NCBI RefSeq assembly: GCF_000426445.1
Contig: NZ_AUFJ01000010.1
Location: 1-64,000 of the forward strand
Source: Brevibacterium album DSM 18261
GTDB taxonomy: Bacteria > Actinomycetota > Actinomycetes > Actinomycetales > Brevibacteriaceae
Direction of reading: 5' to 3'
DNA length: 64,000 nucleotides
Part shown: piece by piece, positions 18,626 through 27,814 of the stretch
How the letters are laid out: each line of letters opens with the position of its first letter
How positions within the stretch are numbered: the stretch's first letter is position 1
Program-made: the position numbers and the translations under genes
The notes under the pieces: model-generated
What the model saw: the letters and a program-made list of their open reading frames with translations, nothing else
Databases searched by the model: none
Told to the model about the DNA's origin: nothing

Positions 18626-20050
18626 GTGTTCTCAACGGCACAGGAACTCATCGGCTACGTCAAGGAGACGGAGGTCGAGTTCGTCGACATCCGCTTCTGC
18701 GATCTTCCCGGGGTGGTGCAGCACTTCAACCTCCCGGCGGACGCATACGGTGAGGACGAGATCACGGAGGGACTCCTCTTCGACGGTTCGTCCATCCGCG
18801 GCTTCCAGGGCATCCACGAGTCCGACATGAAGCTGCTGGCGGACGTCTCGACCGCCTACATCGACCCGTTCCGCGAGGCGCGCACGCTCGTCATCACGCA
18901 CTCGATCGTCGATCCCTTCACGGACGAGCCCTACTCCCGCGATCCGCGCCAGGTCGCGGAGAAGGCGGAGGCCTACCTCAAGAGCACCGGCATCGCGGAC
19001 ACCGTGCTCGTGGGCGCGGAGGCGGAGTTCTACCTCTTCGACTCGATCCGCTATCAGACGACCCCCGGTGAGAGCTTCTACCACATCGACTCCGTCGAGG
19101 CCGCGTGGAACACCGGCGCGGACGAGCCGGGCGGCAACCTCGGGTACAAGACCCCCGTCAAGGGCGGCTACTTCCCGGTCTCCCCGCAGGACCACTTCGC
19201 GGACATCCGCGATCGCATCTCGCTCACCCTCAAGGAGATCGGCTTCTCCGTGGAGCGCGCGCACCACGAGGTCGGGACGGCGGGCCAGCAGGAGATCAAC
19301 TACCGGTTCGACACCCTCAAGCACGCGGCCGACCAGCTGCTGGACTTCAAGTACGTCGTGAAGAACACGGCACTGGCCGAGGGCCGGACGGCGACCTTCA
19401 TGCCCAAGCCCATGTACGGCGACAACGGCTCGGGCATGCACTGCCACCAGTCGCTGTGGAAGGACGGGGAGCCCCTCTTCTACGACGAGAACGGCTATGC
19501 GGGGCTCTCGGACCTCGCACGCTGGTACATCGGCGGGCTCATCGAGCACGCGGGTGCGGTCCTCGCCTTCACCAACCCGACCATCAACTCCTACCGGCGC
19601 CTGGTGCCCGGCTATGAGGCGCCGGTGAACCTCGTGTACTCGGCGCGCAACCGCTCCGCGGCGATCCGCATCCCGGTCACGGGCTCCTCGCCCAAGGCCA
19701 AGCGCATCGAGTTCCGCGTGCCCGATCCGTCCTCGAACCCGTACCTCGCGTTCTCCGCGCAGCTCATGGCGGGCCTCGACGGGATCAAGAACCGGATCGA
19801 GCCGCCCGAGCCCATCGACAAGGACCTCTACGAGCTCCCGCCGGAGGAGCTCGAGGGCATCAAGCTGGTGCCGGGCTCGCTCGAGGAGGCTCTCGAGGCA
19901 CTCGAGGCCGACCACGACTTCCTCACCGCCGGCGATGTCTTCACCCACGACCTGATCGAGAAGTGGATCGAGTACAAGCGCACCGAGGAGATCGAGGTCA
20001 TGCGCCTGCGCCCGACCCCCACGGAGTTCGAGCTCTACTACTCGCTCTGA
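18626..20050 (+). CDS. glnA1: Glutamine synthetase type I-beta
   Basis: This 474-residue main ammonium-assimilating enzyme makes glutamine from glutamate, NH4+ and ATP as a dodecamer. Active-site motifs are FDGSSIRGF, the glutamate-rich [33 protein letters not shown] and [15 protein letters not shown]. The adenylylation tyrosine is present in [10 protein letters not shown] (about Tyr402), so GlnE in this window can control it. GTG at 18626 is chosen because AGGAG lies 7 bases before it; GTG at 18620 is too close. Preceded by a GlnR-type box. Confidence 0.96.
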   Translation: MFSTAQELIGYVKETEVEFVDIRFCDLPGVVQHFNLPADAYGEDEITEGLLFDGSSIRGFQGIHESDMKLLADVSTAYIDPFREARTLVITHSIVDPFTDEPYSRDPRQVAEKAEAYLKSTGIADTVLVGAEAEFYLFDSIRYQTTPGESFYHIDSVEAAWNTGADEPGGNLGYKTPVKGGYFPVSPQDHFADIRDRISLTLKEIGFSVERAHHEVGTAGQQEINYRFDTLKHAADQLLDFKYVVKNTALAEGRTATFMPKPMYGDNGSGMHCHQSLWKDGEPLFYDENGYAGLSDLARWYIGGLIEHAGAVLAFTNPTINSYRRLVPGYEAPVNLVYSARNRSAAIRIPVTGSSPKAKRIEFRVPDPSSNPYLAFSAQLMAGLDGIKNRIEPPEPIDKDLYELPPEELEGIKLVPGSLEEALEALEADHDFLTAGDVFTHDLIEKWIEYKRTEEIEVMRLRPTPTEFELYYSL

Positions 20051-20077
20051 GGCGACGACGGTCGCAGAGCAGGCTCC

Positions 20078-20120
20078 GAGAGGCCCCGCCCCTCCCCCAG
20101 CGGGAGGCGCGGGGCCTCTC
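20078..20120 (+). terminator. Terminator after glnA1
   Basis: 12-bp arms (20078-20089 and 20109-20120) with an inner partly paired CCCTCCC/GGGAGG section, 27 bases past the stop. Confidence 0.8.
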
Positions 20121-20128
20121 GCGCGTCT

Positions 20129-20509
20129 TCAGCGAGACCGGACGTGCAGGCCCGCACCGTGGAAGAAGATCACGGCGACGATGGGAGCGGCCACGAGCTG
20201 ATAGCCGAGCCAGACGGCCCATGCCGTGCCCGCGCTCCCGCCCGCGGACGCGAGGACCACCGCGAGCACCGAGACGAACACCCAGAGGGCGTCATAGGCG
20301 ATCAGGTGCGGCACGCGGCCTGCCTCACCGCTGCGCACCGCATACAGCATCTCCGCGCCGGCGCTCGCCAGTACGGGCACCGCCGTCACGCACAGCAGCC
20401 ACGCCGGCGCGCCCAGGCGCTCGGTGAGCAGCGGGAGCAGAATGAGCATCCCCGCGCCCACGAGGGCCTTCCAGATCCCATCGGCGAAGTAGCCCGCGCG
20501 CAGCATCAT
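20129..20509 (-). CDS. Small membrane protein of unknown function
   Basis: This 126-residue, very hydrophobic protein has four predicted membrane helices (about 10-28, 31-49, 66-85 and 93-113) and a short basic C-terminus. The start MMLRAGYFADGIWK at 20509 has GGAGGGA just upstream; the longer frame is rejected because its first 27 residues are Gly/Arg-rich and unlike protein. It is divergent from the sensor kinase, so a functional link is possible but not shown. Family not recognised. Confidence 0.7.
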   Translation of the reverse strand: MMLRAGYFADGIWKALVGAGMLILLPLLTERLGAPAWLLCVTAVPVLASAGAEMLYAVRSGEAGRVPHLIAYDALWVFVSVLAVVLASAGGSAGTAWAVWLGYQLVAAPIVAVIFFHGAGLHVRSR

Positions 20510-20565
20510 GGTCCCTCCGCCCCGGCCATGACTTCCGGCACCCGCCTCCGCTCCGCGTCCCGGTC

Positions 20566-20577
20566 TACCCTGGTGGC
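20566..20577 (+). promoter_or_regulatory. Leaderless promoter of the sensor kinase
   Basis: TACCCT (20566-20571) ends 6 bases before ATG at 20578. Confidence 0.45.
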
Positions 20578-21762
20578 ATGGCCTCGGCACCCTCCCACAC
20601 CGCCCGGCTGGCCCCCTCCCGCGCGGAGATCCTCTCCGGGGGCCTCATCATCGCCCTCTGCGCCGCCATCGGGACGTTCACCCTCATCGTCGGAGAGCCG
20701 ATCATCTCCACCGGCGCGTGGGCGGGCCTGCTGGGTCTCTGGCTCCTCCTCGTGCTCACCGCCGGGTACGAGGAGCAGCGGACCTGGCTGCCGCGCACGG
20801 CCTTCGCCCTCTCCGTGCTCGCCTCGTGGGCGCTCGTGCTCACGCTCCCCACGGGCGGGATGGTCGAGATCATCCTCGTCGTCACGGTCGCCATGGGCGT
20901 CCATGTCGCGCCCCTCATCGCGACGGCAGCCGTCGTCGCCCTCAACACCGGCGTGATCGCCCTCGGCGCATTGCGCGGCAGCACGGGCGAGGGGGAGCTG
21001 CAGGAGGTGCTCTTCTTCACGGGCTTCTACCTCGTCATCCAGGTCTCGGCGATGCTGAGCACCTCCGCCCTGCTGCGCGAGGGGCAGATGCGCAGGCGCC
21101 TGGAGGAGCAGAACGTCGAGCTCACGGCGACCTCCGTCCTGCTCGAGGAGACGACGCGGACGGCGGAGCGGCTGCGCATCTCGCGGGACCTCCACGATCT
21201 CATCGGCCACCAGCTCACGGTGCTCAGCCTCGAGCTGGAAGCCGCGAAGCACCGCAGCGACGCGACCGCGGCGGTGCGGCCGCACGTGGACCGCGCCGCA
21301 GCGGTTGCGAAGGACCTCCTCCGGGATGTGCGCAGCACCGTGGGGTCGCTGCGCGCGCACGAGGCCCCGGACCTGCACGCCTCGCTCAGCCGGATCGCGG
21401 ACGCCGTGCCGGGTCTCTCCGTGAGGCTGTCCGTGGACCCGCGCACCGCAGCGGACGAAGATACCGCGGCCGCCGTGGTCCGGACTGCGCAGGAGGTCAT
21501 CACGAATGCGCTCAGGCACTCGGACGCCCGCGTGCTGAGCATCACCGTGGAGCGGGCGGAGGACTCGCTCGTCCTCACCGCGCACGGCGACGACTCCGGC
21601 CCCGCGCGGTACACGGAGGGCAACGGACTCCGCGGCATCCGCGAGCGCATCGAGCTGCTCGGCGGCGGCGTGACCGTCGCGCCCGCGCAGGGATTCCGCC
21701 TCACCGCGCACGTGCCCTCTCACGAGGCTCCGCTCCGGAGCGGGCGGACGGTGCCGTCATGA
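20578..21762 (+). CDS. Sensor histidine kinase, NarL/DesK type
   Basis: This 394-residue two-component sensor has about five or six membrane helices in residues 18-165 with little outside sequence, as in DesK-like sensors of membrane or wall stress. The dimerisation/phosphoacceptor helix holds the histidine in RISRDLHDLIGHQL (about 203-216), followed by an HATPase domain with VITNALRHS and NGLRGIRERIELLGG. Its stop overlaps the start of the regulator (ATGA), so both are coupled. The signal is unknown. Confidence 0.9.
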   Translation: MASAPSHTARLAPSRAEILSGGLIIALCAAIGTFTLIVGEPIISTGAWAGLLGLWLLLVLTAGYEEQRTWLPRTAFALSVLASWALVLTLPTGGMVEIILVVTVAMGVHVAPLIATAAVVALNTGVIALGALRGSTGEGELQEVLFFTGFYLVIQVSAMLSTSALLREGQMRRRLEEQNVELTATSVLLEETTRTAERLRISRDLHDLIGHQLTVLSLELEAAKHRSDATAAVRPHVDRAAAVAKDLLRDVRSTVGSLRAHEAPDLHASLSRIADAVPGLSVRLSVDPRTAADEDTAAAVVRTAQEVITNALRHSDARVLSITVERAEDSLVLTAHGDDSGPARYTEGNGLRGIRERIELLGGGVTVAPAQGFRLTAHVPSHEAPLRSGRTVPS

Positions 21763-22460
21763 GCCCGGTGAGCGTCGTCGTCATCGACGACCAGACGCTC
21801 GTGCGGCAGGGCATCCGCACGCTGCTGGAGATGGGCGGCATCTCGGTGCTCGCCGAGGCCGGGGACGGGAGCACGGGCCTCGAGGCGATCAGGGTCCACC
21901 GGCCGGATGTGGCTCTGCTCGACCTGCGGATGCCCCGGTACGACGGTCTCTGGATGCTCGAGCGCCTGCGCGAGGAGACCGCGATCGCCGCACACCCGCC
22001 CGACGATCCGCCCGCCCACGGGGAGGAGCACCCGCTCACCCCCGTGCTCGTCCTCACGACCTTCGACGACGACGCCCTCCTGCTCCAGGCCCTCACGCTG
22101 GGCGCACGCGGATACCTGCTCAAGGACGTGACGGTCGAGCAGCTCTCCCGCGCCGTCCGCACCCTCGCGGACGGGGGCACGCTCATCGCGCCCTCGCTCA
22201 CGGACAGGCTCCTGAGAACCCTGCGGGGCGCTCCCCTGCCCGCTGGTGCTGCGGACGTGCCCGCACAGCCGCTCAGCACGCGCGAGCGCGAGGTGCTGCG
22301 GCTCGTGGCGGAGGGGTGCTCCAACCGGCAGATCGCCGAGGTCCTGCACCTGGCCCCGGGCACGGTGAAGAACCACCTCTCCGCGGCCCTGCTCAAGCTG
22401 GGGGCGCGGGACAGGACGAATGCGGTCCTCCGCGCGCTGCGCGAGGGACTCCTCGACTGA
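21759..22460 (+). CDS. NarL/LuxR-type response regulator
   Basis: This 233-residue partner of the preceding kinase has a receiver domain with acidic pocket IDDQ (10-12), phosphoacceptor Asp in ALLDLRMP (about 54), and TTF and Lys in YLLKDV. A LuxR helix-turn-helix follows at the C-terminus (LSTREREVLRLVAEGCSNRQ, then APGTVKNHLS). An unusual feature is an insert of roughly 18 Pro/His/Asp-rich residues (AIAAHPPDDPPAHGEEHP, about 74-91) between helix 3 and strand 4 of the receiver. The gene starts inside the kinase stop (ATGA). Confidence 0.92.
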   Translation: MSPVSVVVIDDQTLVRQGIRTLLEMGGISVLAEAGDGSTGLEAIRVHRPDVALLDLRMPRYDGLWMLERLREETAIAAHPPDDPPAHGEEHPLTPVLVLTTFDDDALLLQALTLGARGYLLKDVTVEQLSRAVRTLADGGTLIAPSLTDRLLRTLRGAPLPAGAADVPAQPLSTREREVLRLVAEGCSNRQIAEVLHLAPGTVKNHLSAALLKLGARDRTNAVLRALREGLLD

Positions 22461-22478
22461 GGCGCGCCGGGGCATCAC

Positions 22479-22491
22479 TAGACTGGCGCCC
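22479..22491 (+). promoter_or_regulatory. Leaderless promoter of mtr
   Basis: TAGACT (22479-22484), 7-base gap, ATG at 22492. It lies 18 bases after the regulator stop, giving mtr its own promoter. Confidence 0.55.
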
Positions 22492-23955
22492 ATGACGCAT
22501 TTCGACGTGCTCGTGATCGGCACCGGCTCAGGCAACAGCATCATCAACCACCGCTTCGACGGGCTGCGGGTGGCGATCGCGGAGGCGGACCGGTTCGGGG
22601 GCACGTGCCTCAACGCCGGCTGCATCCCCACGAAGATGTACGTCTATCCGGCGACCCGCGCAGCGGAGGCCGCGGACTCCTCGGGGATCGACCTCTCCAC
22701 CTCGTTCGACTCCGCGGACTGGGCGGCCCTGCGCGACCGCATCTTCGCCCGCATCGATGCGATCGAGGCCGATGGCCGGGCCTACCGCTCCGAGCGCCAG
22801 GAGAACGTGACCGTGTACCCCGAGCGGGTGCGCTTCACCGGCACGCACACGCTCGTGACGGATTCGGGGCGGGAGATCAGCGCCGACCGCATCGTCATCG
22901 CCGCCGGCTCCGCCCCCGTCGTGCCGGAGATCCCCGGACTCGACCGCGCCCTGGTCGACACCCCCGGCTATCCCGTGCACACCTCGCGCTCGATCATGCG
23001 CCTCGAGACCCGGCCCGAATCCGTCCTCATCCTGGGATCGGGCTTCATCGCCGCGGAGTTCGGGCACATCTTCACCGGCCTCGGCACGCGCACGACGCTC
23101 GCCGTGCGCGGCGACCGCATGCTGCCGGGAGCCGATGAGACCCTGCGCACCCGCTTCACGGAGGCCTTCTCCGACCTCCACGACGTCCGCACCGGGATCG
23201 AGGCCGAGCGCATCCGGCTGCTCGACGACGGCCGGGTCGAGGTCTCCTTCCGCGCAACCGGCAGGGTCTCAGGTGCCGAGGTGCCCGCACCCCTCGTCGT
23301 CGAGCGCCTGCTCCTCGCCACGGGACGCCGCCCCGCCTCGGAGGGGCTCGATCCCGCGGCCGCGGGCATCGACCGGCATCCGGATGGCCGCATCGCCGTC
23401 GACGTGCACCAGCGGGTGCTCTCCGGGGGCGCTCCGCTGCCCGGCGTCTTCGCGCTGGGCGACATCTCCTCGCCTCACCAGCTCAAGCACGTCGCCAACC
23501 ACGAGGCGCGGATCGTCAAGGCGAACCTCGTCGCCGACATCGACGCGGGTGCGCCGGGGGCGGCTGAGGCACAGGCGCTCGCGACCACGAGCCACAAGGG
23601 CGTGCCCGCCGCCGTGTTCTCCTCGCCGCAGGTCGCCCACGTGGGCATGACCGAGGTCGAGGCCCGGGCCGCCGGACACGATGTCGTGATCGGGGAGCGC
23701 GACTACGCCGGAGTGGCCTACGGCTGGGCGATGGGCGATGCCCCGGGCTTCGTCAAGGTCATCGCGGACAGGTCCTCGCGCCTCCTGCTCGGGGCTCACA
23801 TCATGGGTGCCGAGGCGTCCATGATCATCCAGCCGCTCATCCAGGCCATCGCCTTCGACCAGCGCGCCGATGAGGTCGCGACGGGGCAGTACTGGATCCA
23901 TCCGGCACTGCCCGAGGTCGTGGAGAACGCCCTGCTCGACCTCGACTTCCGCTGA
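22492..23955 (+). CDS. mtr: Mycothione reductase
   Basis: This 487-residue FAD/NADPH disulfide reductase recycles oxidised mycothiol, the main low-molecular-weight thiol of actinomycetes. It has an FAD-binding motif (GTGSGN rather than GGGxxG, typical of Mtr), the redox pair in GGTCLNAGCIPTK (Cys39/Cys44), an NADPH motif (GSGFIAAEF), GDISSPHQLKHVANHE and the C-terminal HPALPEVVENALL. The GTGSGN and HPALPE signatures separate it from glutathione reductase and Lpd. Confidence 0.92.
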   Translation: MTHFDVLVIGTGSGNSIINHRFDGLRVAIAEADRFGGTCLNAGCIPTKMYVYPATRAAEAADSSGIDLSTSFDSADWAALRDRIFARIDAIEADGRAYRSERQENVTVYPERVRFTGTHTLVTDSGREISADRIVIAAGSAPVVPEIPGLDRALVDTPGYPVHTSRSIMRLETRPESVLILGSGFIAAEFGHIFTGLGTRTTLAVRGDRMLPGADETLRTRFTEAFSDLHDVRTGIEAERIRLLDDGRVEVSFRATGRVSGAEVPAPLVVERLLLATGRRPASEGLDPAAAGIDRHPDGRIAVDVHQRVLSGGAPLPGVFALGDISSPHQLKHVANHEARIVKANLVADIDAGAPGAAEAQALATTSHKGVPAAVFSSPQVAHVGMTEVEARAAGHDVVIGERDYAGVAYGWAMGDAPGFVKVIADRSSRLLLGAHIMGAEASMIIQPLIQAIAFDQRADEVATGQYWIHPALPEVVENALLDLDFR

Positions 23956-23981
23956 GCCCGGGCTGCGAGGCTCAGAACGCC

Positions 23982-24419
23982 TCAGCTCTCGTCCTTCGGA
24001 ACGAGGACGAAGGCGTCGTGCCCGCTGAGCGGTCGCACCGCACGGAAGTCCCGCGCATCGAGGGTGAGCATGCGAGGGGTCTCATACCTCTCTGCGAGTA
24101 CGACGTTGACGGCATCTGCGAGATCGAGTCGAAGGTCCCGGTACCGGTCCTGGACGCTCCGCGCACGCCTGAGCATCTCAGCCGTCAGCTCCGGCACGAC
24201 GATGCGCCGGCCCTCCGCGTTCTTCAGCAGCCAGTCGTTGACACCGTATGCGGCGGAACGGCCCTGCTCCCGCGTGATCACGTGCTCGATCTCGAGCAGC
24301 ACAGGCGGCGAGACCACGGTGGCCGGAGAATCGATGAAGGCGCGCCGCGCGCTCCGATGCATCCCGGACGAGGAATTGAAGGCCGCTACGAGACCAGATG
24401 CGTCTCCGATGAGGATCAC
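23982..24419 (-). CDS. vapC: PIN-domain ribonuclease toxin, VapC type
   Basis: This 145-residue PIN domain probably cleaves RNA. Conserved acids are Asp6 (IGDASGLVAAF), Glu43 (LLEIEHV), Asp99/Asp102 (LRLDLADAVN) and Asp121 (TLDARDF), the usual four-acid metal site. The GTG start overlaps the antitoxin stop (GTGA), the standard toxin-antitoxin layout. It lies downstream of glnE on the same strand and converges on mtr. The exact RNA target is not inferable. Confidence 0.87.
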   Translation of the reverse strand: MILIGDASGLVAAFNSSSGMHRSARRAFIDSPATVVSPPVLLEIEHVITREQGRSAAYGVNDWLLKNAEGRRIVVPELTAEMLRRARSVQDRYRDLRLDLADAVNVVLAERYETPRMLTLDARDFRAVRPLSGHDAFVLVPKDES

Positions 24420-24652
24420 GGTGAGCAGATCGAATCCGCCACGATGGAGTCGACGCCCTCCGCCGTGACCTCATGACCCAGGTCGAGGACGGGGACGTCC
24501 CAGTCCACCGCCCATCTCTGCGCCCGCAGTGCTACGAGGTGGAAGGCCTCGCGGATCAGCTCGGATTCGGGACGTCCCTCCCGCTGTGCCGCGGACTTGA
24601 CCGCCCGGAGATCGTCCTCGTCCACCATCACGGTGGTTCGCCGCAGTGCCAT
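24416..24652 (-). CDS. vapB: Ribbon-helix-helix antitoxin, VapB type
   Basis: This 78-residue partner of the PIN toxin has an N-terminal MALRRTTVMVDEDDLRAVKS that fits a ribbon-helix-helix (CopG/Arc-like) DNA-binding fold with strand RRTTVMV. The acidic C-terminal tail (VDSIVADSICSP) would fill the toxin active site. Its ATG lies within an inverted repeat, suggesting autorepression. The 4-base overlap with the toxin couples the two. Confidence 0.82.
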   Translation of the reverse strand: MALRRTTVMVDEDDLRAVKSAAQREGRPESELIREAFHLVALRAQRWAVDWDVPVLDLGHEVTAEGVDSIVADSICSP

Positions 24653-24677
24653 GCAGTTATGGCACCTCAGTCATAAC
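24646..24677 (-). promoter_or_regulatory. Operator of the toxin-antitoxin operon
   Basis: Two interleaved inverted repeats: GTGCCAT-6-ATGGCAC (24646-24665), spanning the antitoxin start codon, and GTTATG-10-CATAAC (24656-24677) upstream. This is a likely binding site for the ribbon-helix-helix protein. Confidence 0.5.
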
Positions 24678-24690
24678 AGTCCGGGGGTGC

Positions 24691-27600
24691 TCAGAACGCC
24701 TCGCGCGCCCAGGGATCCTCGATCTCATCGGCCTCGAAGCCGAAGAACAGCCGCTCCACGACCTTGCGCGCGTGGCGGGCCGCGGCGCGGTAGTCCTCCG
24801 CGAGCCGCTGCGCCGATCCGGGTTCGTAGCCCAGCAGCCGTGCGCAGGCCTCGAGCTCGGTGCGATCCACCGGCAGGCTCGCCGCCGTCCGTCCGCGATA
24901 GAGCATCGCGGCCGAGCGCAGGCCCGAGGCGAGCATCCACGCCTCGCGCAGCACCCGCCCGTCCTCGGGGCCCACGAGGCCGTGGAGGATCGCCGAATCG
25001 AGCGCGGGCAGAGTCGAGGTCGTCCGCAGCCCCGGCACGGCGTGACCGTACCGCAGCTGGATGAGCTGCACCGTCCATTCGACGTCGCTGAGCCCGCCGT
25101 GGCCGAGTTTGAGGTGCGTCTTGCGGTCGGCGCCGCGCGGCAGCCGCTCGGATTCCATCCGCGCCTTGAGCCGCCGCATCTGGCGCACCGAGCTCTCCGG
25201 CACCTCCTCCGGATACCGGAGCGGATCGATGAGCTGCGTGAAGTCGTCGCCGAGCTCCCGCGAGCCCGCAACCGGACGCGCCCGCAGCAGGGCCTGCGCC
25301 TCCCAGGGCTCGGACCATTTGGCGTAGTAGGCCGCATAGGAGTCCAGCGTGCGCACGAGCGGACCGCTCCGGCCCTCCGGGCGCAGATCGGAGTCCGCTT
25401 CGATGCCGGGCAGCCGGTCCGCCCGCGAGGCCTCCTTCGCCAGCGCCAGCGCCACCTTCTTCACGTGGCCCGCGAGACCGGCCGCCTTCGCCGCCTCCGG
25501 GTCCGCCGGCCGGTAGCAGTACATGACATCGGCGTCGGAGAAGTAACCGATCTCCGCCCCGCCCAGGCGCCCCATCGCGATGACGGCGAACTCGTAGTCC
25601 GGGGTCTCCGGTCCGTCGAGCTCGGCGCGCACCGAGGCGAGCACCGCGTCGAGGTAGACATCCGCCGCCGTGGACAGGGCGGCCGCTGAGGAGGGGAGGT
25701 CCTGCTGACCCAGCACGTCCGCGAGCGCCGTGCGCAGCAGCTCGCGGGAGTAGAGGCCGCGCAGCGAGGGCCCGGCCCGTCCACCGTGGCGCCCCACGAG
25801 GCGCAGCGCCTCCGTCCGCAGTGCGTCGGCCTCGCGCGGCAGCAGCCTGTCGGGATCGTCGAGCCAGGCGACGGCGTCCGGGCGGAACTGCAGCAGGCCG
25901 GTGGTGTAGGCCGACAGCGACAGGACGCCGGCGAGCGAGTGGACGGTGGAGCCGGAGTCCCGCAGGAGGCGCAGGTACCAGCTGGAGTCGCGCAGGCTCT
26001 CCCCCAGCTGGCGGAACGCGAGCAGCCCGGCGTCCGGATCGACGCCGCGGGCCAGCCAGCCGAGCATCGCCGGCAGCACCTGCCGGTGGATGACCGCGGC
26101 ACGGCTCACCCCGGCCGAGAGCGCGTGGATGTGGCCGAGCGCGGTCTTCGGATCCTGGAAGCCGAAGGCTGCCAGGCGCGCCCTCGCCTCGGCCTCGGTG
26201 AGGGAGGTGAGCACGGTGTCCCGGCTCGCGGCGTCGAGGATGGGCCGGTAGAAGATCTGCTCGTGGTAGACGCGGACACGGCGGCGCACGTCGGCCAGCC
26301 GCTGGGTCAGCCGCACCGGCGTCCGCTCGCCGGAGCGGAACACCGTGCGCGCGAGCAGCCGCTGCCGCTCCTCCGTCTCCGGCAGGAGGGCGGTGCGCAG
26401 GAGGCGGGGGATCTGGAGCCTGTGCTCGACGACGCGCAGGAAGCGGTAGCACTCCGCAAGTCCGGCAGCGTCCTCGCGGGCGATGTAGCCCCGCTCCCCC
26501 AGCGCCGCGAGCGCCTCGAGGGTGCCGCGGACCCGGATCGCCTCGTCGAGCTCCCCGTGGACGAGCTGGAGGAGCTGCGCGGAGAACTCGACATCGCGCA
26601 GACCGCCGATGCCCAGTTTGATCTGCCGCGCGGCCTCCTGCGCCGGCAGCAGGTCCACGACCCGCCGGCGCATCGCCCGCACGCCCTCGACGAAGCCCTC
26701 GCGCCGGTTGGCCTCCCACACGAAGTGCGCGGTCCGCTCTGCCCACAGCCGCCCGAGCTCCGCGTCTCCGGCCACGGGACGGGCCTTGAGCAGCGCCTGG
26801 AACTCCCAGGACTCCGCGACGGCCGTGTAGTAGGCCTCGAACTCGTCGACGGTGCGCAGGAGCCGCCCGGCGCGTCCCTCCGGACGCAGCGCGGCGTCGA
26901 GCTCCCACAGCGCGGGCTCCGCGGCCGGTCCCCCGATGATCTCCGTGAGGCGCGCGACCATCGACTCCGCCGTCCGCGTCGCCTCCTCCCCGGGGGGTTC
27001 GGGGTCATGGGGGCCGCCGGCCCCGGCGTGGACGTACACGACGTCGACATCGGAGACGTAGTTGAGCTCGCCGGCTCCGCATTTGCCCATCGCGATGACC
27101 GCGATGCCCACGGCGCCGGCGGGGTCGAGCTCTGCGCGTGCGATCGTCAGCCCCGCCTCGATCGCCGCGGCCGCGAGGTCCGAGAGCACCCGGCTCACCT
27201 CGTCCACGATCTCGACGGGCTCCGGGGCGAGGAGGTCGTCGGCGACGAGCTCGAGGACGTGGTCGCGGTAGCTCCTGCGCAGCGCGGTGACGGCGTCCTC
27301 GCCGATGAGGTCCCCCACTGCGGCGACCAGCGCCGCACGCAGCGCCTCGGGGGCCGAGGCCCCGCCGTGGAGCAGCAGGGGTCCGTGGCCGACGAGCCGC
27401 AGCACCGACTCCGGGTGCCGGACGAGGTGGTCGGTGAGTGCGTCCGAGGCTCCCGTGACCTGCAGCAGGCGCGGCAGCAGCCCCAGTCCCTCGGGAGCCG
27501 AAGTGCCCGCCGCGGCCAGCGCCTCGCGCACCCCCGGCGGGTTCTCGGCGGCGACGGCTTCTGCCAGGCGCAGCAGACCCAGGGCGGCGGCCTCGGCGTC

Positions 27601-27807
27601 CGCGAGGGTGCCCAGCAGGCCCTGCTCGTCGGCCGCCGCGTCGAGCGTCGTGCCCAGCAGCGCGTCCGCCTCGCGCAGGAACGTCCGGGCGCGGCTGGGA
27701 CGGGTCGCCGAGCGCGAGGGGTCCCCGCCGCGGCCGGCCGCGCCCAGCCGGACCGGCCGGTGCGGTCTGCCGTCCCTGCGCGTCCGACCCCGCTGAGAAC
27801 CCGTCAC
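24691..27807 (-). CDS. glnE: Bifunctional glutamine synthetase adenylyltransferase/adenylyl-removing enzyme
   Basis: This 1038-residue enzyme adds or removes AMP on the regulatory tyrosine of GlnA1 according to nitrogen status. Two nucleotidyltransferase domains are clear: the N-terminal deadenylylating one (MGKCGAGELNYVSDVDVVYV, about 240-259) and the C-terminal adenylylating one (MGRLGGAEIGYFSDADVMYC, about 745-764), each followed by an IKLGIGG/LKLGHGG-LSDVEW type helical region. The start is GTG at 27807, only 7 bases after the glnA2 stop, with no clear ribosome site, so translation is probably coupled to glnA2. The first 45 residues are Arg/Gly-rich. Confidence 0.95.
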   Translation of the reverse strand: MTGSQRGRTRRDGRPHRPVRLGAAGRGGDPSRSATRPSRARTFLREADALLGTTLDAAADEQGLLGTLADAEAAALGLLRLAEAVAAENPPGVREALAAAGTSAPEGLGLLPRLLQVTGASDALTDHLVRHPESVLRLVGHGPLLLHGGASAPEALRAALVAAVGDLIGEDAVTALRRSYRDHVLELVADDLLAPEPVEIVDEVSRVLSDLAAAAIEAGLTIARAELDPAGAVGIAVIAMGKCGAGELNYVSDVDVVYVHAGAGGPHDPEPPGEEATRTAESMVARLTEIIGGPAAEPALWELDAALRPEGRAGRLLRTVDEFEAYYTAVAESWEFQALLKARPVAGDAELGRLWAERTAHFVWEANRREGFVEGVRAMRRRVVDLLPAQEAARQIKLGIGGLRDVEFSAQLLQLVHGELDEAIRVRGTLEALAALGERGYIAREDAAGLAECYRFLRVVEHRLQIPRLLRTALLPETEERQRLLARTVFRSGERTPVRLTQRLADVRRRVRVYHEQIFYRPILDAASRDTVLTSLTEAEARARLAAFGFQDPKTALGHIHALSAGVSRAAVIHRQVLPAMLGWLARGVDPDAGLLAFRQLGESLRDSSWYLRLLRDSGSTVHSLAGVLSLSAYTTGLLQFRPDAVAWLDDPDRLLPREADALRTEALRLVGRHGGRAGPSLRGLYSRELLRTALADVLGQQDLPSSAAALSTAADVYLDAVLASVRAELDGPETPDYEFAVIAMGRLGGAEIGYFSDADVMYCYRPADPEAAKAAGLAGHVKKVALALAKEASRADRLPGIEADSDLRPEGRSGPLVRTLDSYAAYYAKWSEPWEAQALLRARPVAGSRELGDDFTQLIDPLRYPEEVPESSVRQMRRLKARMESERLPRGADRKTHLKLGHGGLSDVEWTVQLIQLRYGHAVPGLRTTSTLPALDSAILHGLVGPEDGRVLREAWMLASGLRSAAMLYRGRTAASLPVDRTELEACARLLGYEPGSAQRLAEDYRAAARHARKVVERLFFGFEADEIEDPWAREAF

Positions 27808-27814
27808 GAGCCGC

